Positions 18,423 through 28,712 are shown, counted from the first letter of the stretch. The stretch: 64,000 bases of DNA from [Clostridium] methylpentosum DSM 5476 (GCA_000158655.1 EQ973344.1:1260211-1324210); one strand, 5' to 3'. A program made the numbers and translations. Notes: generated by a model not told the origin, from the sequence alone.

Positions 18423-21400
18423 ATGAAAACAAGCGCAAAGGCAAAGATCATTTCGGTTGTCCTGTCAATCGCGATGATCGCCTCGGTTGCAACCCAGGCG
18501 TTCGCAGCGGTCCCATCCGGCACAGCGGCGTCCACTGCAATCGTATCCCTCAAAACCAACAACCATGTCGATCCACTCAATGTGGACGACACCACCCCAA
18601 CCTTCAGCTGGCAGATGCAGTCCAATGTCATCGGGGCGATGCAGTCGGCCTATCAGATCGTTGTCACCGATCCGAACGGCAGCACCGTGTGGGATTCGGG
18701 CAAGCAGTACGATTCGGCCTCAGCAGCGGTTGAGTACGCAGGAGACGCGCTTTCCCCGACAACCACCTACAGCTGGACTGTGACGGTGTGGGACACTGCC
18801 GGCAACAGCTACACCTCCGAGCCCGCAAGCTTTGAAACCGGGTTTATGGACACCACGATCGACGCGTGGGACGGCGCCCAGTGGATCGGCACGCAGGAGC
18901 GCAACCTCGATGCCACCTCTTTGTACATCTTTAACATGGGCTATAAGCTCCGCCTTGTTCCCGAGACCACCAAGGCTTCCTTCATTTTTGGCGCGGACGA
19001 CTTCCGTCTGACCAACAAATACCTCAGCGAACTGCTCACCGGAACTGAGAACTACATCCGGGTAGAGCTCGACATCACCGACATGACCGAGGAGGGCGGC
19101 GCAAAGCTCAACATCTATCGTCCCGGCTATTCCCAGACCAACGCTGACCCGGACGTCCCCTACCTGACGATTTCGGCTGAATCGGGCAGCAACATCGATG
19201 AGATCCTCACCTACGCGAACCGCTACGACACCCACAGCTTTGACTTCACTGTCAACGCGAGCTCGATCAGCCTCAAGATCGACGGCACCCAGCTCCAGCT
19301 GTCCGGCGGCAGCCGCCCGACCACCTCATTTAAGGTCAAAGACGGCGAGACAGGCAACAACTACAACACCTACCCTGACCTCAACCAGATCGGCTTCCAG
19401 GCAGATCCCGGTCAGGTCGCGGTGTTCAGCGACCTCTATGTCGCCAACTTCGACCTGTGGGCGAGCGACAAGGTGGGCGCACGCCTCTTCGACTCTGAAA
19501 CAGGCGCCACCTACTCGATCTTTGACGGCATCAAAGGCGTCAGCCATACCGGAAACGAACTGTTCATCAACGGCGGGCTGACCGGCGTGTTCGGCTATGC
19601 TGACCCGAGTTACGGCTCTGTTCCGATGCTGCGCACCGAAATCAATGCGTCCAAGGAGATCGCCGACGCACGCCTCTTTGTCACCGCGCACGGCATCTAT
19701 GAAATGTACATCAACGGCGAGCGGGTGGGCGAAGACTACTTCAACCCCGGCGTGAGCGAATACGAAAAGAACCTGCGCTACACCGCCTATGACGTCACCT
19801 CGATGCTCAACCAGGGCGTCAACGCTGTCGGCGCACTGCTCGGCCCCGGCTGGTGGAGCGACTCGATGAGCTACACCCCGGACAACTACAACTACTACGG
19901 CGACCAGCAGGCGCTGCTCGCCAAGATAGTCGTCAAATACACCGACGGCACATCCGACACCTTTGTCACCAACCCCGACACCTGGACAACCTCCAACGAA
20001 AGCCCCATCCGCTACTCGAGCTTCTTCCAGGGCGAGCGCTACGACGCGACGATGGAAGCCGCTGTAGAGGGCTGGAACACCGCTGGCTTTGACGCGAGCG
20101 ATTGGGTCAACGCCTCGGTCATCGAGACCCGTGAGAAATTTGCAAACGCTGCGCTCACCGGTGACGAAAATGATCCCGGCCGGGTTGCGGAAGTCGTCGA
20201 TTCGACCTATGTCGGCGAGTCCAAAGAGGGCTCCGGCTCCTACATCTACGACATGGGCACCAACATGCTCGGCATTCCGCAGATCACTATCCCCGAGGGC
20301 TACGCTTCGGAGGGCCAGGAAGTCATTATCCGCTACGCCGAGGTTTTCTACCCTGAGCTCGACGAATATGTGGAACAGGGCGTGGACGGCCTGCTGATGG
20401 TGGAAAACTACCGCGCAGCCCTCTCGACCGACTTCTACACCTGCAAGGACGGCGCACAGACCATCCAGCCGACCTTCACCTACCACGGCTACCGCTACCT
20501 CGAAATCACCGGACTTGACAAGCCCCTCCCGGCGGAATGTGTCAAGAGCCTGTCCCTGTCCTCGATCGAGGAGATGACCGGCAGCTACAATTCCTCCAAT
20601 GAGCTCGTCAACCAGTTGTTCAAAAACGTTCAGCGTTCGCAGTACTCCAACTTCCTCTCCCTGCCGACCGACTGCCCGCAGAGAAATGAGAGAATGGGCT
20701 GGCTCGGCGACGCGCAGGTCTTTGCCCGCACCGCGAGCTACAACGCAGACGTTTCGAACATCTACCAGAGTTTCCTCGACATCATCCGCGACGATCAGAC
20801 CGAAGAGGGCCACATCTCGGTGTATGCGCCGAGCTACGGCGGCTCCGGCTTCTGGAGCGGCACCTCCTGGCAGTCCGCAATCGCGATTATCCCCTACCAG
20901 ATGTACATGCAGACCGGTAACACCGACATCATCCGTGAAAACATCGACGCAATGTACAGCTACCTCGGCTACCTCGCCGCAGCTCCCTTAAGCGAAGCAG
21001 CTCCCCACCTCACCAGCCGCGCAGGATTCCTCGCCGACTGGCTCTCGATCGATTCGACCGACTCCAATCTGATCAACAACGCGGTGTACGTCTACACCAT
21101 GGATATCTTTGTCCAGATGGCAAACGTCATCGGCGACGAGCGCGCAGCTGAGCTCGCAGAGCGCTACGAAGCTGCAAAGGCGGAGTGGAACGCCCTTTAC
21201 ATCGATCCCGAGACCGGGCGCACCACCGACCACACACAGGCTTCCTACGCGACACCGCTCATGTACGGCGTCATCAACGACGAGTATGTGGAAAAAGCGG
21301 CTGCAAACCTCGTTGACACAGTTGAAAACCCGCAGAACCCCGAAGTCAAACCCTACACCATCACCACCGGCTTCTCGGGCACCCCGTTCATCGTCCCGTC

Positions 21401-22811
21401 GCTGACCAACTACGGTTATGTGGACGACGCCTACAAGATGCTCGAACAGACTGAATACGCCTCCTGGCTGTACCCTGTCACGCAGGGCGCGACTTCGATC
21501 TGGGAGAGATGGAATTCCTACACTCTGGAAGGCGGTTTTAACGGCAACAACTCAATGAACTCCTTCAACCACTACTCCCTCGGCGCAATCGCGGAGTGGA
21601 TGTACGGCTACCAGCTCGGCATCACCAATGCAGAGGGCGTTGCAGCTTACAAAGAATTTGTTCTCCAGCCGACGGTTGGCGGCAGCTTCACCTTTGCAAA
21701 CGGCTCGTTTGATTCCAAATACGGCACCATCGAGAGCGGCTGGACCGCAGCGGACGGCGCGATGGACAGCTACAGCGCCACTGTCCCGGCAAACACCACC
21801 GCAACCCTCTACCTGCCCGTATCCGAAGAGGCGACCGCAAACTTTGCGGATGTCGACGGGATCACCTATCTCGGCAGAACCACCCACAACAACCAAAGCG
21901 TCGCAGCGTTCAAGCTCGTCGCTGGCGAGTATAGCTTTAACCTCGTAGACGGCAAGCTCGTCGCTTCGGTCGCAGACGGCTATGTCAGCGGCCCGGACAT
22001 CGGCAAGGACATCCTCCGCAAGACCATTGCATACGCACAGGAACAGAAAGCGGATCCGTCGTTTGAAAATGTCATCCCGATGGTTCAGGAGTCCTTCAAT
22101 GCGGCGCTTGAAAACGCCATCGCTGTCGAAGCAAATCCGGCGGCAGACAAAGACATGGTCTACAACGCCTGGACCACCCTTATGAATGAAATCCACAAGC
22201 TCGGCTTTGTCAAGGGGGACAAGACCAACCTCGAAAAGCTGATCCTTGCGGGCGACGGCATCCTCGTCGACATCGACAACTACATTGAGGACGGCAAACA
22301 GGAATTTACCGATGCACTCGCTGCAGCAAAGGTTGTCTTCAATGATCCCAACGCTCTGGAGGGCGAGGTGACCGAAGCGTCCGACCGTCTGCTCGACGCC
22401 ATGGTGAACCTCCGCCTCAAAGCGGACAAGTCGCTGCTCGGCAAGACGATTGAAGTGGCGAACAGCATTGACACTGCTGTCTACACCCTCGAAAGCGTCA
22501 ATGTGTTCAACACCGCCAAGGCAGAAGCAGAAGCAATCTACAACGACGACGCCTATGACCGCGACCAGGAAGCAATCAACGCAGCGACAAACAAGCTGCA
22601 AAATGCGATCGATGGCCTCGTTCCGATCGACAGCTCCACTGATCTGGATGCGAACACCAGCACACCAGATGTTCCAGTTCAGGGAGATGCGACTGCGACA
22701 ACCGGCACGAGCACACCTAAGACGGGTGAAACCGCTCCAGCCGCAATCGCAGTGGCAATGCTCGCCCTTGCAGGCGCGGCAGCAGTCCTCGGAAAGAAAA
22801 ACCGCAAATAA
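18423..22811 (+). CDS. wall-anchored GH78 alpha-L-rhamnosidase, multidomain
   Basis: A 1462-residue secreted enzyme expected to release terminal L-rhamnose from glycans or plant glycosides. Signal peptide residues 1-29 (ending TQAFA); a fibronectin-III-like rhamnosidase N domain (about 40-140); an inserted beta-sandwich (about 165-350); the rhamnosidase sugar-binding domain (INGERVGEDYFNPG, about 430); the (alpha/alpha)6 barrel with DCPQRNERMGWLGD containing the conserved acids E756 and D763, and TSIWERW with E1028; a C-terminal beta domain; then FIVAR-type helical modules (about 1195-1400) including EIHKLGF; and a sorting tail with TPKTGE, hydrophobic helix and GKKNRK. The tail is an LPXTG variant lacking Leu. 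All catalytic residues expected for GH78 are present. Confidence 0.92.
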   Translation: MKTSAKAKIISVVLSIAMIASVATQAFAAVPSGTAASTAIVSLKTNNHVDPLNVDDTTPTFSWQMQSNVIGAMQSAYQIVVTDPNGSTVWDSGKQYDSASAAVEYAGDALSPTTTYSWTVTVWDTAGNSYTSEPASFETGFMDTTIDAWDGAQWIGTQERNLDATSLYIFNMGYKLRLVPETTKASFIFGADDFRLTNKYLSELLTGTENYIRVELDITDMTEEGGAKLNIYRPGYSQTNADPDVPYLTISAESGSNIDEILTYANRYDTHSFDFTVNASSISLKIDGTQLQLSGGSRPTTSFKVKDGETGNNYNTYPDLNQIGFQADPGQVAVFSDLYVANFDLWASDKVGARLFDSETGATYSIFDGIKGVSHTGNELFINGGLTGVFGYADPSYGSVPMLRTEINASKEIADARLFVTAHGIYEMYINGERVGEDYFNPGVSEYEKNLRYTAYDVTSMLNQGVNAVGALLGPGWWSDSMSYTPDNYNYYGDQQALLAKIVVKYTDGTSDTFVTNPDTWTTSNESPIRYSSFFQGERYDATMEAAVEGWNTAGFDASDWVNASVIETREKFANAALTGDENDPGRVAEVVDSTYVGESKEGSGSYIYDMGTNMLGIPQITIPEGYASEGQEVIIRYAEVFYPELDEYVEQGVDGLLMVENYRAALSTDFYTCKDGAQTIQPTFTYHGYRYLEITGLDKPLPAECVKSLSLSSIEEMTGSYNSSNELVNQLFKNVQRSQYSNFLSLPTDCPQRNERMGWLGDAQVFARTASYNADVSNIYQSFLDIIRDDQTEEGHISVYAPSYGGSGFWSGTSWQSAIAIIPYQMYMQTGNTDIIRENIDAMYSYLGYLAAAPLSEAAPHLTSRAGFLADWLSIDSTDSNLINNAVYVYTMDIFVQMANVIGDERAAELAERYEAAKAEWNALYIDPETGRTTDHTQASYATPLMYGVINDEYVEKAAANLVDTVENPQNPEVKPYTITTGFSGTPFIVPSLTNYGYVDDAYKMLEQTEYASWLYPVTQGATSIWERWNSYTLEGGFNGNNSMNSFNHYSLGAIAEWMYGYQLGITNAEGVAAYKEFVLQPTVGGSFTFANGSFDSKYGTIESGWTAADGAMDSYSATVPANTTATLYLPVSEEATANFADVDGITYLGRTTHNNQSVAAFKLVAGEYSFNLVDGKLVASVADGYVSGPDIGKDILRKTIAYAQEQKADPSFENVIPMVQESFNAALENAIAVEANPAADKDMVYNAWTTLMNEIHKLGFVKGDKTNLEKLILAGDGILVDIDNYIEDGKQEFTDALAAAKVVFNDPNALEGEVTEASDRLLDAMVNLRLKADKSLLGKTIEVANSIDTAVYTLESVNVFNTAKAEAEAIYNDDAYDRDQEAINAATNKLQNAIDGLVPIDSSTDLDANTSTPDVPVQGDATATTGTSTPKTGETAPAAIAVAMLALAGAAAVLGKKNRK

Positions 22812-22829
22812 GCTCACAAATAAAATGCA

Positions 22830-22866
22830 AAAAGGGAATTGGCCGTTCGGCCAATTTCCTTTTTAT
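22830..22866 (+). terminator. terminator of the GH78 gene
   Basis: AAAGGGAATTGGCC pairs with GGCCAATTTCCTTTTT around a GTTC loop, followed by ATCTTT. It starts 19 bases after the stop. Confidence 0.85.
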
Positions 22867-22998
22867 CTTTCTGCTAAATTTCAAATTGCGGTCACGTTGC
22901 AACAGTTCAAAGATTGCGACCTTTCTGGTGTAGCAATAGAACTCATACTGATAGAGAATATCTAATATCGATACGATTTAAAAAATTACTCATGCCAT

Positions 22999-23057
22999 AT
23001 AGTTGACAAAATCCACTATTACAGATATACTATAAATAGTTGATAAAATCAACTATT
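22999..23057 (+). promoter_or_regulatory. promoter with MarR-type operators
   Basis: TTGACA (23003-23008) and TATACT (23026-23031) are exactly 17 bases apart. Two palindromic sites overlay it: ATAGTTGACAAAATCCACTAT (22999-23019, imperfect, covering the -35) and a perfect one, AATAGTTGAT-aaa-ATCAACTATT (23035-23057), just after the -10. This is the layout of a self-repressed MarR promoter. Confidence 0.85.
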
Positions 23058-23075
23058 TTAAAGGAGGGGTAAACT

Positions 23076-23525
23076 ATGAGCAGTAAAAATAATATTGAAA
23101 AAATAAGAGCTTTTAATCGTTTGTATATGCCTTTCATGAATTTGTTGGGCAATAATTATCTTGGTTCGGAATATTCCATAACAGAAGCACGTATTTTCTT
23201 TGAAATATATGAAAATGAAGGCTGTAATGCAGCTTATATTGCTAAGATTATGAATATTGATAAGAGTTATTTAAGTCGTATTATCAAAGCACATGAAGAA
23301 AAAGGATATATTTCAAGAGTCCCTTCTACTATAGATAGGCGATCATATTCTTTGTTTTTAACAACGGAAGGAAAACAAAGAGCAAAAAAATTTATAAAAG
23401 ACTCTAATAAAGAAATAGGAAATATTCTTCAAAGGTTGTCTGATAAAGATGAAGAGTGTTTCGTAAACGCAATAGACACGATTATAAAAATACTTAGTAA
23501 AGAAAAAGGTGGGGATTTGCAATGA
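23076..23525 (+). CDS. MarR-family transcriptional regulator
   Basis: The 149-residue winged-helix regulator has the MarR layout: ITEARIFFEIYENEG, then the recognition region NAAYIAKIMNIDKSYLSRIIKAHEEKGYISR, then the wing around STIDRRSYSLFLT. ATG follows aaggagggg. The coding sequence is strikingly AT-rich compared with its GC-rich neighbours, which points to horizontal acquisition. It overlaps the following acetyltransferase by ATGA. The duplicated palindrome in its promoter is the obvious operator. The ligand is unknown. Confidence 0.9.
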   Translation: MSSKNNIEKIRAFNRLYMPFMNLLGNNYLGSEYSITEARIFFEIYENEGCNAAYIAKIMNIDKSYLSRIIKAHEEKGYISRVPSTIDRRSYSLFLTTEGKQRAKKFIKDSNKEIGNILQRLSDKDEECFVNAIDTIIKILSKEKGGDLQ

Positions 23526-23986
23526 AAGTTGTATTTTATGATCCAAAGTATAAAAATGATTTCATAGAAATGAACAAGTCGTGGATAGAGGATATGTTTA
23601 AACTTGAAGATGAAGACATTAGGGAGATGGAAAACATTGAACCATATATTGAAAATGGAGGACAAATATTTTTTTCAATAGATGATAATGAGAGAGTCAT
23701 GGCGTGTTGTATGATTGCACCACGAGAAGATGGCGATTGGGAAATTATGAAGTTTGCAGCAAGAGGGATGTACACAGGTACAGGTGCGGGGAGTGCTTGC
23801 CTAAAAGCTTGTATTGATTATGCAAAAGAGATGCAATTAAAAAAAATCATTATTGTGTCCAACAAAAAATGTGAACATGCCATTCATTTATATCGTAAGT
23901 TTGGTTTTGAAGAAGTTCCTGTTGATAAGGAAAAATTCCCATTTGATAGAGCAGATATCGCCTTTGAACTTTATCTAAACGATTAA
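23522..23986 (+). CDS. GNAT-family N-acetyltransferase
   Basis: The 154-residue GNAT protein likely transfers acetyl from acetyl-CoA to an amine. Motif A with the CoA pyrophosphate loop reads GMYTGTGAGSACLKACIDYA (about residues 80-100), followed by the beta5-alpha4 region KKIIIVSNKKCEHAIHLYRKFGFEEVP. Like its upstream MarR partner it is AT-rich and the two overlap by four bases. MarR-GNAT pairs often handle a toxic or signalling small molecule; the substrate cannot be inferred. Confidence 0.85.
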   Translation: MKVVFYDPKYKNDFIEMNKSWIEDMFKLEDEDIREMENIEPYIENGGQIFFSIDDNERVMACCMIAPREDGDWEIMKFAARGMYTGTGAGSACLKACIDYAKEMQLKKIIIVSNKKCEHAIHLYRKFGFEEVPVDKEKFPFDRADIAFELYLND

Positions 23987-24009
23987 AAAATAAGTATTAT
24001 TCTATTTTA

Positions 24010-24265
24010 TAGAAAGATTATGTCATTTCATCGGACAGATAAGGTTGTGTGCATCTCAGTCATACGCATGCAAGTACGATGGACAGATGAAAGACTCACT
24101 TCTTCGGTGGGGAGCCTGTGACGAACGATACAAAGCTATGTTATCTAACATGAGGCTTAAATAAAAAATGTCGTGTCGAGTGAGAACATGAGTTTAGAGA
24201 AAAAAATTCTGCGTACAATGTTTTGAGTTCGGTCGAGTTCAACCCAAGAGGAATCAACGACCTTT
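24010..24265 (+). ncRNA. possible structured RNA, perhaps a group II intron 5' fragment
   Basis: The stretch has no ORF but shows RNA-like motifs: GTGTGCATCT near 24046, a GAAAG, a hairpin CTCAC-ttcttcg-GTGGG, and AGTTCGGTCGAGTTCAACCC near 24228, with runs of purine-rich single-strand linkers. The start GTGTG and general look recall domain I of a bacterial group II intron. No intron-encoded protein, domain V or 3' end is seen. It is AT-rich like the adjacent MarR-GNAT pair. Identification is by impression only. Confidence 0.25.
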
Positions 24266-24269
24266 TATT

Positions 24270-24600
24270 GGCTGTGTATTGTCCCATGCTGTTTCTGGCA
24301 GACATCTGTTACAAACCGGATTTCTGCACACAGTTGGAATCCGAACGTTTAGGCATTGCCGGTTCAATCACCCAAACATAAAGGGAGTGTCCCCCATTTG
24401 GGCTGGATACCGTGACTTCACAATCCCCCGATCAAAGCAGGAATCCAGCCAGACTCCCACCGATCATCAAGCTGTTTGACACGCAGGATGCGTAAATTGC
24501 TGCGAATCCCACCAATAAAACGCCTGCAATGCCATCAATGCCGCTTGGACAAAACAGACTCACTGGCCGAACACAGGTGCAGTATCCAGTTGCAACCAGC
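24270..24600 (-). other. gap with a short hydrophobic remnant
   Basis: No full gene. On the minus strand 24435-24542 would encode GIDGIAGVLLVGFAAIY and on to a stop, a hydrophobic glycine-rich segment that faintly recalls the end of ammonium transporters. It has no start and could be a decayed fragment or chance. Confidence 0.2.
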
Positions 24601-25701
24601 TTACTTTCTGATTTCAGTCCAAAGGTTTTCCATCTGTTCTGTGGCCTCGGGCGACAGGTTGACAAACGCCTCGCAGCGCTCCAGCCGCTCCTTGCTTGGA
24701 TAGGCGATCTCGCTCTCCCGCAGGTCCTCATCGAGCTTTTCATAGGCCGCCCGATTGGGTGTGGAATAACTGATGTACTCAATATTTGCCTTGGCGATGT
24801 CCGCCCGGCAGAGGAAATCGATGAATTTTTCGGCGTTTTCCTTGTTCTTCGCTCCCTTGGGGATCGCCACGACGTCGACAAAGATATTTGTCCCCTCCTC
24901 AGGGAAACAGTAGCCGAGCTCCTCATTGTAGTCCATCATGGTGATGATGTCCCCCGCGTAAGCAGGAGAAAGCGCCGCCTCGCCGTTCTCCATCTTGTCA
25001 AACATCTCGTCCATCACATAGGCCTGCACATACGGCTTTTGCTCCCGCAGCTTGGACGCCGCCTGCTTGAGTCTGTCCGGATCGGTTTCGTTGAGGGAGT
25101 AGCCGAGCAATTTTTCCGCAATCATAAACGAGTCGCGGGAGTTGATGAACATGAACATGTTGTCCTTGAACCGCTCATCCCAAAATACGCTCCATCCCTT
25201 GACCACTTCATCTGCCGGCTGTCCGGTCAGCTTTTCGACCATCTTTTTGTTGTACACAATTCCAACCGTTCCCCAGGTGTAGGGGACGGAGTACTCGTTG
25301 GTGGGGTCGTAGCCGTATACATCCCCTTTGTACTCGTCCATGATGTTGCCGTAATTCTCAAGCTTGTCAAAGTCAATCTTTTCGACCATATCCTCGTCGA
25401 TTAAGCGGGAGATCATATAGTCGGAGGGGAAAATGATGTCGTAGTCGGAGGAACCGCTCTTGAGCTTAGCGTACATCTGCTCGTTGGAATCGTAGGTGTC
25501 ATATGCTTCGACCTTGATGCCGGTTTCCCGTTCAAACTCACGGATGACGTTGCGGGAGGCGTCGGTTCCGTCGGACATGTACTCCCCCCAGTTAAAAATT
25601 TTAAGGGTGCCGTTTTTGCCAACTTCAGAGTCCCCGGCACAGCCGGAAAACAGAGAGGCTGTTAGACAGCAGGCAATGAATATGGAAAGCAGTTTTTTCA
25701 A
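24601..25701 (-). CDS. potD: spermidine/putrescine-binding lipoprotein PotD
   Basis: The 366-residue periplasmic-type binding protein is tethered as a lipoprotein: signal MKKLLSIFIACCLTASLFSGC with lipobox FSGC. The mature part starts LKIFNWGEYM, the hallmark of PotD/PotF, and holds FPSDYMISRLIDEDMVEKID and SVPYTWGTVGIVYNKK. It captures polyamines outside the membrane and delivers them to PotBC. It is the last gene of potABCD, one base after potC. Confidence 0.95.
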   Translation of the reverse strand: MKKLLSIFIACCLTASLFSGCAGDSEVGKNGTLKIFNWGEYMSDGTDASRNVIREFERETGIKVEAYDTYDSNEQMYAKLKSGSSDYDIIFPSDYMISRLIDEDMVEKIDFDKLENYGNIMDEYKGDVYGYDPTNEYSVPYTWGTVGIVYNKKMVEKLTGQPADEVVKGWSVFWDERFKDNMFMFINSRDSFMIAEKLLGYSLNETDPDRLKQAASKLREQKPYVQAYVMDEMFDKMENGEAALSPAYAGDIITMMDYNEELGYCFPEEGTNIFVDVVAIPKGAKNKENAEKFIDFLCRADIAKANIEYISYSTPNRAAYEKLDEDLRESEIAYPSKERLERCEAFVNLSPEATEQMENLWTEIRK

Positions 25702-25702
25702 T

Positions 25703-26512
25703 TTAGGACTCCTTTCGTGCGTCTCGCTTCGCCGCCCGGCTGTCCCGGATGTTGATCACGAGCAGCAGCACAAAAATGAGCACAAAGATCAGGGCGAACA
25801 GCGCGTTGATTTTTGGGGTGATCCTCCGCCGCGTCATGGAATAGATCGTCACCGGGAGGGTCTGGAAAGAGCTCCCCGCGGTGAAATAGCTGATCATAAA
25901 GTCGTCGAACGAGAGGGAAAACGCCATGAGAAACGCCGACACAATGCCCGGCATGATCTCCGGCAGCATGACTTTGAAAAACGCCTGCCCTGGGTTGCAG
26001 CCGAGGTCGAGGGCGGCGTTGAACAGGTCCTGATCCGCCTGCCGCAGCTTGGGCAGCACGTTTAAAATGACGTAGGGAATGTTAAAGGTGATGTGTGCGA
26101 TGAGCACGCTCACAAAGCCCAACTGCAAGCCGATGAGTCCGAACACAAAGACAAACAGCAGCATGAGCGAGATGCCGGTGACAATCTCCGAGTTGACAAC
26201 CGGCAGGTAGGTGATGTTCATGACAACCGAACGTGCCTTCTTTTTCATCCGCGAGATCGCAAGAGCGGCGGCTGTGCCGATCACCGTGGCGATCACAGAG
26301 GAGGAAAAAGCGAGAATGAGGGAGTTGCGCAGCGATTTCATGATGAGCTCGTCTTGAAAGAGCTGGGCGTACCACTTGAGGGTGACGCCGGTGAACACCG
26401 TGCGGCTCTTGGTCGCGTTGAATGAGAAAACGATCACGACCACAATTGGCGCGTAGAGAAAGAGAAACACGAGCGCCATGTAGAGTTTGGAGGAAATCTT
26501 TTTGCGCGTCAT
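25703..26512 (-). CDS. potC: spermidine/putrescine ABC permease PotC
   Basis: A 269-residue permease with six predicted spans, beginning with LYMALVFLFLYAPIVVVIVF, as is usual for PotC. The EAA loop, which contacts the ATPase, reads NAALDLGCNPGQAFFKVMLP. It pairs with PotB in the membrane. Start overlaps the potB stop by four bases. Confidence 0.95.
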   Translation of the reverse strand: MTRKKISSKLYMALVFLFLYAPIVVVIVFSFNATKSRTVFTGVTLKWYAQLFQDELIMKSLRNSLILAFSSSVIATVIGTAAALAISRMKKKARSVVMNITYLPVVNSEIVTGISLMLLFVFVFGLIGLQLGFVSVLIAHITFNIPYVILNVLPKLRQADQDLFNAALDLGCNPGQAFFKVMLPEIMPGIVSAFLMAFSLSFDDFMISYFTAGSSFQTLPVTIYSMTRRRITPKINALFALIFVLIFVLLLVINIRDSRAAKRDARKES

Positions 26513-27327
26513 ACAACAATCCCCTCCAGTTCGTCGTTGTCAAAGTGGGTGGTAATTGCCATGATGATGAGGATGACCACCATGAGCAGCAGCGAGAGCG
26601 CCGAGCCGAAATAGGGGTTGTAGGTGCTTCCCACAAACTGCATCTCAATCAGGTCTCCGATGAGCATGTTCCCTCCCCCGCCGAGCAGCCGGGAGATGAC
26701 AAAGGTGGACGCTGCGGGAACAAACACCATGGTGATGCCCGAGACAATCCCCGGCACGCTCAGCGGCAGCACCACCTTGCGCAGCACCTGCATCGGACCC
26801 GCGCCGAGGTCGCTCGCCGCCTCGAGAACCGACTTGTCGATCTTGGTCATCACCGAATAAAGCGGCAGGATCATGAACGGCAGAAAGTCGTACACCATGC
26901 CGAGCACCACTGCGCCCGAGGTGTTGATCATCCGGAACGGCCCGAGTCCAAACACACCGAGCAGCTTGTTGATGAGCCCGTTGTTTTCGAGCAGCGTCAT
27001 CCAGGCGTAGGTGCGCAGCAACAGGCTCGTCCACATCGGCACCATGATCAGCATCATCATGGTGCGCTGGGTGTTTCCCTTGCTGCGCGACATCACATAG
27101 GCAAAGGGATAGGCGATGAGCAGGCAGAACAACGTCGCTATCGCCGCGAGCAGCAGGGATTTGCCGAGCACCCCGGCGTATTCCCCGATGCGCAGGATGT
27201 TCTCCAGGGTAAACTGGTGCTCCTTGTTGGAAAACGCAAAGTACACGATGAGCGCCATCGGGATGATGGTAAAAGCGATCATCCAGATGCCGTATGGCAG
27301 AAATTTGAGTCCATCCCGTCTCTTCAT
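26509..27327 (-). CDS. potB: spermidine/putrescine ABC permease PotB
   Basis: A 272-residue permease with six predicted spans. The EAA loop reads [20 protein letters not shown]. It forms the translocation channel with PotC. ATG overlaps the end of potA by four bases, and its own stop overlaps potC, so potABC are translationally coupled. Confidence 0.95.
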   Translation of the reverse strand: MKRRDGLKFLPYGIWMIAFTIIPMALIVYFAFSNKEHQFTLENILRIGEYAGVLGKSLLLAAIATLFCLLIAYPFAYVMSRSKGNTQRTMMMLIMVPMWTSLLLRTYAWMTLLENNGLINKLLGVFGLGPFRMINTSGAVVLGMVYDFLPFMILPLYSVMTKIDKSVLEAASDLGAGPMQVLRKVVLPLSVPGIVSGITMVFVPAASTFVISRLLGGGGNMLIGDLIEMQFVGSTYNPYFGSALSLLLMVVILIIMAITTHFDNDELEGIVV

Positions 27328-28712
27328 CCCCGCGCCTCCTTGCTCAGAGGCTTAATCTGAATTTTGTTAAAGTCAAACTTCAAGCCGAGGTCGGTGCCCA
27401 CCTGCTCCTCATTTTCCGAGTGGACGAGAAGATATCCGTCCTCCTCGGTGTAAAAGAGCATTTCGTTGTAAGAGCCCTTGTAGATGAGGGATTCGAGGTA
27501 GAGCACAATGTCGCTGTGGTCATCGCTCACAAGCTCGATCTCCTTGGGGTTGACGGTGAGCTGCACCTTACTGCCCACCGGCAGGCCGAGGCCGGGGCGC
27601 TCAAAGGTGATGCCGAGGAAGCGGATGACGTCCTCCTCCACGACTTCGCCGGTCAGATGGTTGGTCACGTCGTCAAACAGCTTGTGCATGATGTGGATGT
27701 CGTCCGGCCCGAATTTCAGGCCGACCCGGTCCCCCTCGTGGGCGACGTCGGTGGTCTGTACAATCCAGTACAGGCCGTTGCACAGCACCTCCATCTCGTA
27801 ATGGACGCCCTTGAACACCACCGACTCAATCACCCCTTTGAGCTTTGACTCCTCCTCCGGCACCAGGTCGATGTCCTCGGGACGCAGCACCACGTCAACA
27901 CGCTGCATCGGGTCAAAGCCCGCGTCGAGGCACTCGAACGTCTCGCCCGCGAATTCCACCTCGTAGTCCTTGTGCATGATGCCGTTGATGATGTTGCTCT
28001 CCCCAATGAAGTCGGCTACAAAGGCGTTCTGTGGTTCGTTGTAGATGTCCTGCGGGGTGCCAATCTGTTGAATCTCTCCCTCGTTCATGACCACGATGGT
28101 GTCGGACATAGTGAGCGCCTCCTCCTGATCGTGGGTGACGTAGATAAACGTCGTCTCGAGCTGCTGCTGGATCGCCTTGAGCTCGACCTGCATCTCTTTG
28201 CGCAGCTTGAGGTCGAGTGCGCCGAGCGGCTCGTCGAGCAGTAGCACCTTGGGGTAGTTGACCAGGGCGCGGGCAATTGCCACCCGCTGCTGCTGACCAC
28301 CCGAGAGCTGGTTGATGCGGCGCTTGCCAAACCCCTCGAGATTGACGATTTTGAGCATTTTTTTGACCCGCGCGTCAATCTCTTTTGGATCGAGCTTTTT
28401 AATTTTCAGGCCGAATGCAATGTTGTCATACACATTGAGATGGGGAAACAGCGCGTATTTCTGAAACACGGTGTTCACCTGGCGTTTGTGGGGCGGCAGG
28501 TCGTTGATCTTCACCCCGTCGAAATAGACCTCGCCCGCATCCGGGTAGAGAAAACCGCCGATAATGCGCAGAGTCGTCGTCTTGCCGCAGCCGGACGGAC
28601 CGAGGAAGGTGACGAATTCTTTGTCGTTGATCGTGAGGTTGATGTTGTCGAGCACCCGCTCGCCGTCAAACTCAACCACCAGATTTTTGAGTTCAATAAT
28701 TGGTTTTCCCAT
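27324..28712 (-). CDS. potA: polyamine ABC transporter ATPase PotA, with two TOBE-like domains
   Basis: The 462-residue ATPase powers PotBC. Walker [11 protein letters not shown]-loop, signature [15 protein letters not shown], Walker [13 protein letters not shown] and H-loop [14 protein letters not shown] are intact. The C-terminal part is about 90 residues longer than usual (PotA is about 370): a first TOBE-like unit ([10 protein letters not shown], then [11 protein letters not shown]) is followed by a second similar unit (VNPKEIELV, then [11 protein letters not shown]). ATG at 28712 follows AAAGGAGGAGG; the frame upstream to 28751 lacks support. The gene is first in potABCD. Confidence 0.95.
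   Translation of the reverse strand: MGKPIIELKNLVVEFDGERVLDNINLTINDKEFVTFLGPSGCGKTTTLRIIGGFLYPDAGEVYFDGVKINDLPPHKRQVNTVFQKYALFPHLNVYDNIAFGLKIKKLDPKEIDARVKKMLKIVNLEGFGKRRINQLSGGQQQRVAIARALVNYPKVLLLDEPLGALDLKLRKEMQVELKAIQQQLETTFIYVTHDQEEALTMSDTIVVMNEGEIQQIGTPQDIYNEPQNAFVADFIGESNIINGIMHKDYEVEFAGETFECLDAGFDPMQRVDVVLRPEDIDLVPEEESKLKGVIESVVFKGVHYEMEVLCNGLYWIVQTTDVAHEGDRVGLKFGPDDIHIMHKLFDDVTNHLTGEVVEEDVIRFLGITFERPGLGLPVGSKVQLTVNPKEIELVSDDHSDIVLYLESLIYKGSYNEMLFYTEEDGYLLVHSENEEQVGTDLGLKFDFNKIQIKPLSKEARG

Noticed and set aside
19326..20813. 495-codon minus-strand frame inside the GH78 gene
   Set aside because: Antisense shadow produced by codon bias; the plus-strand frame has all GH78 motifs.
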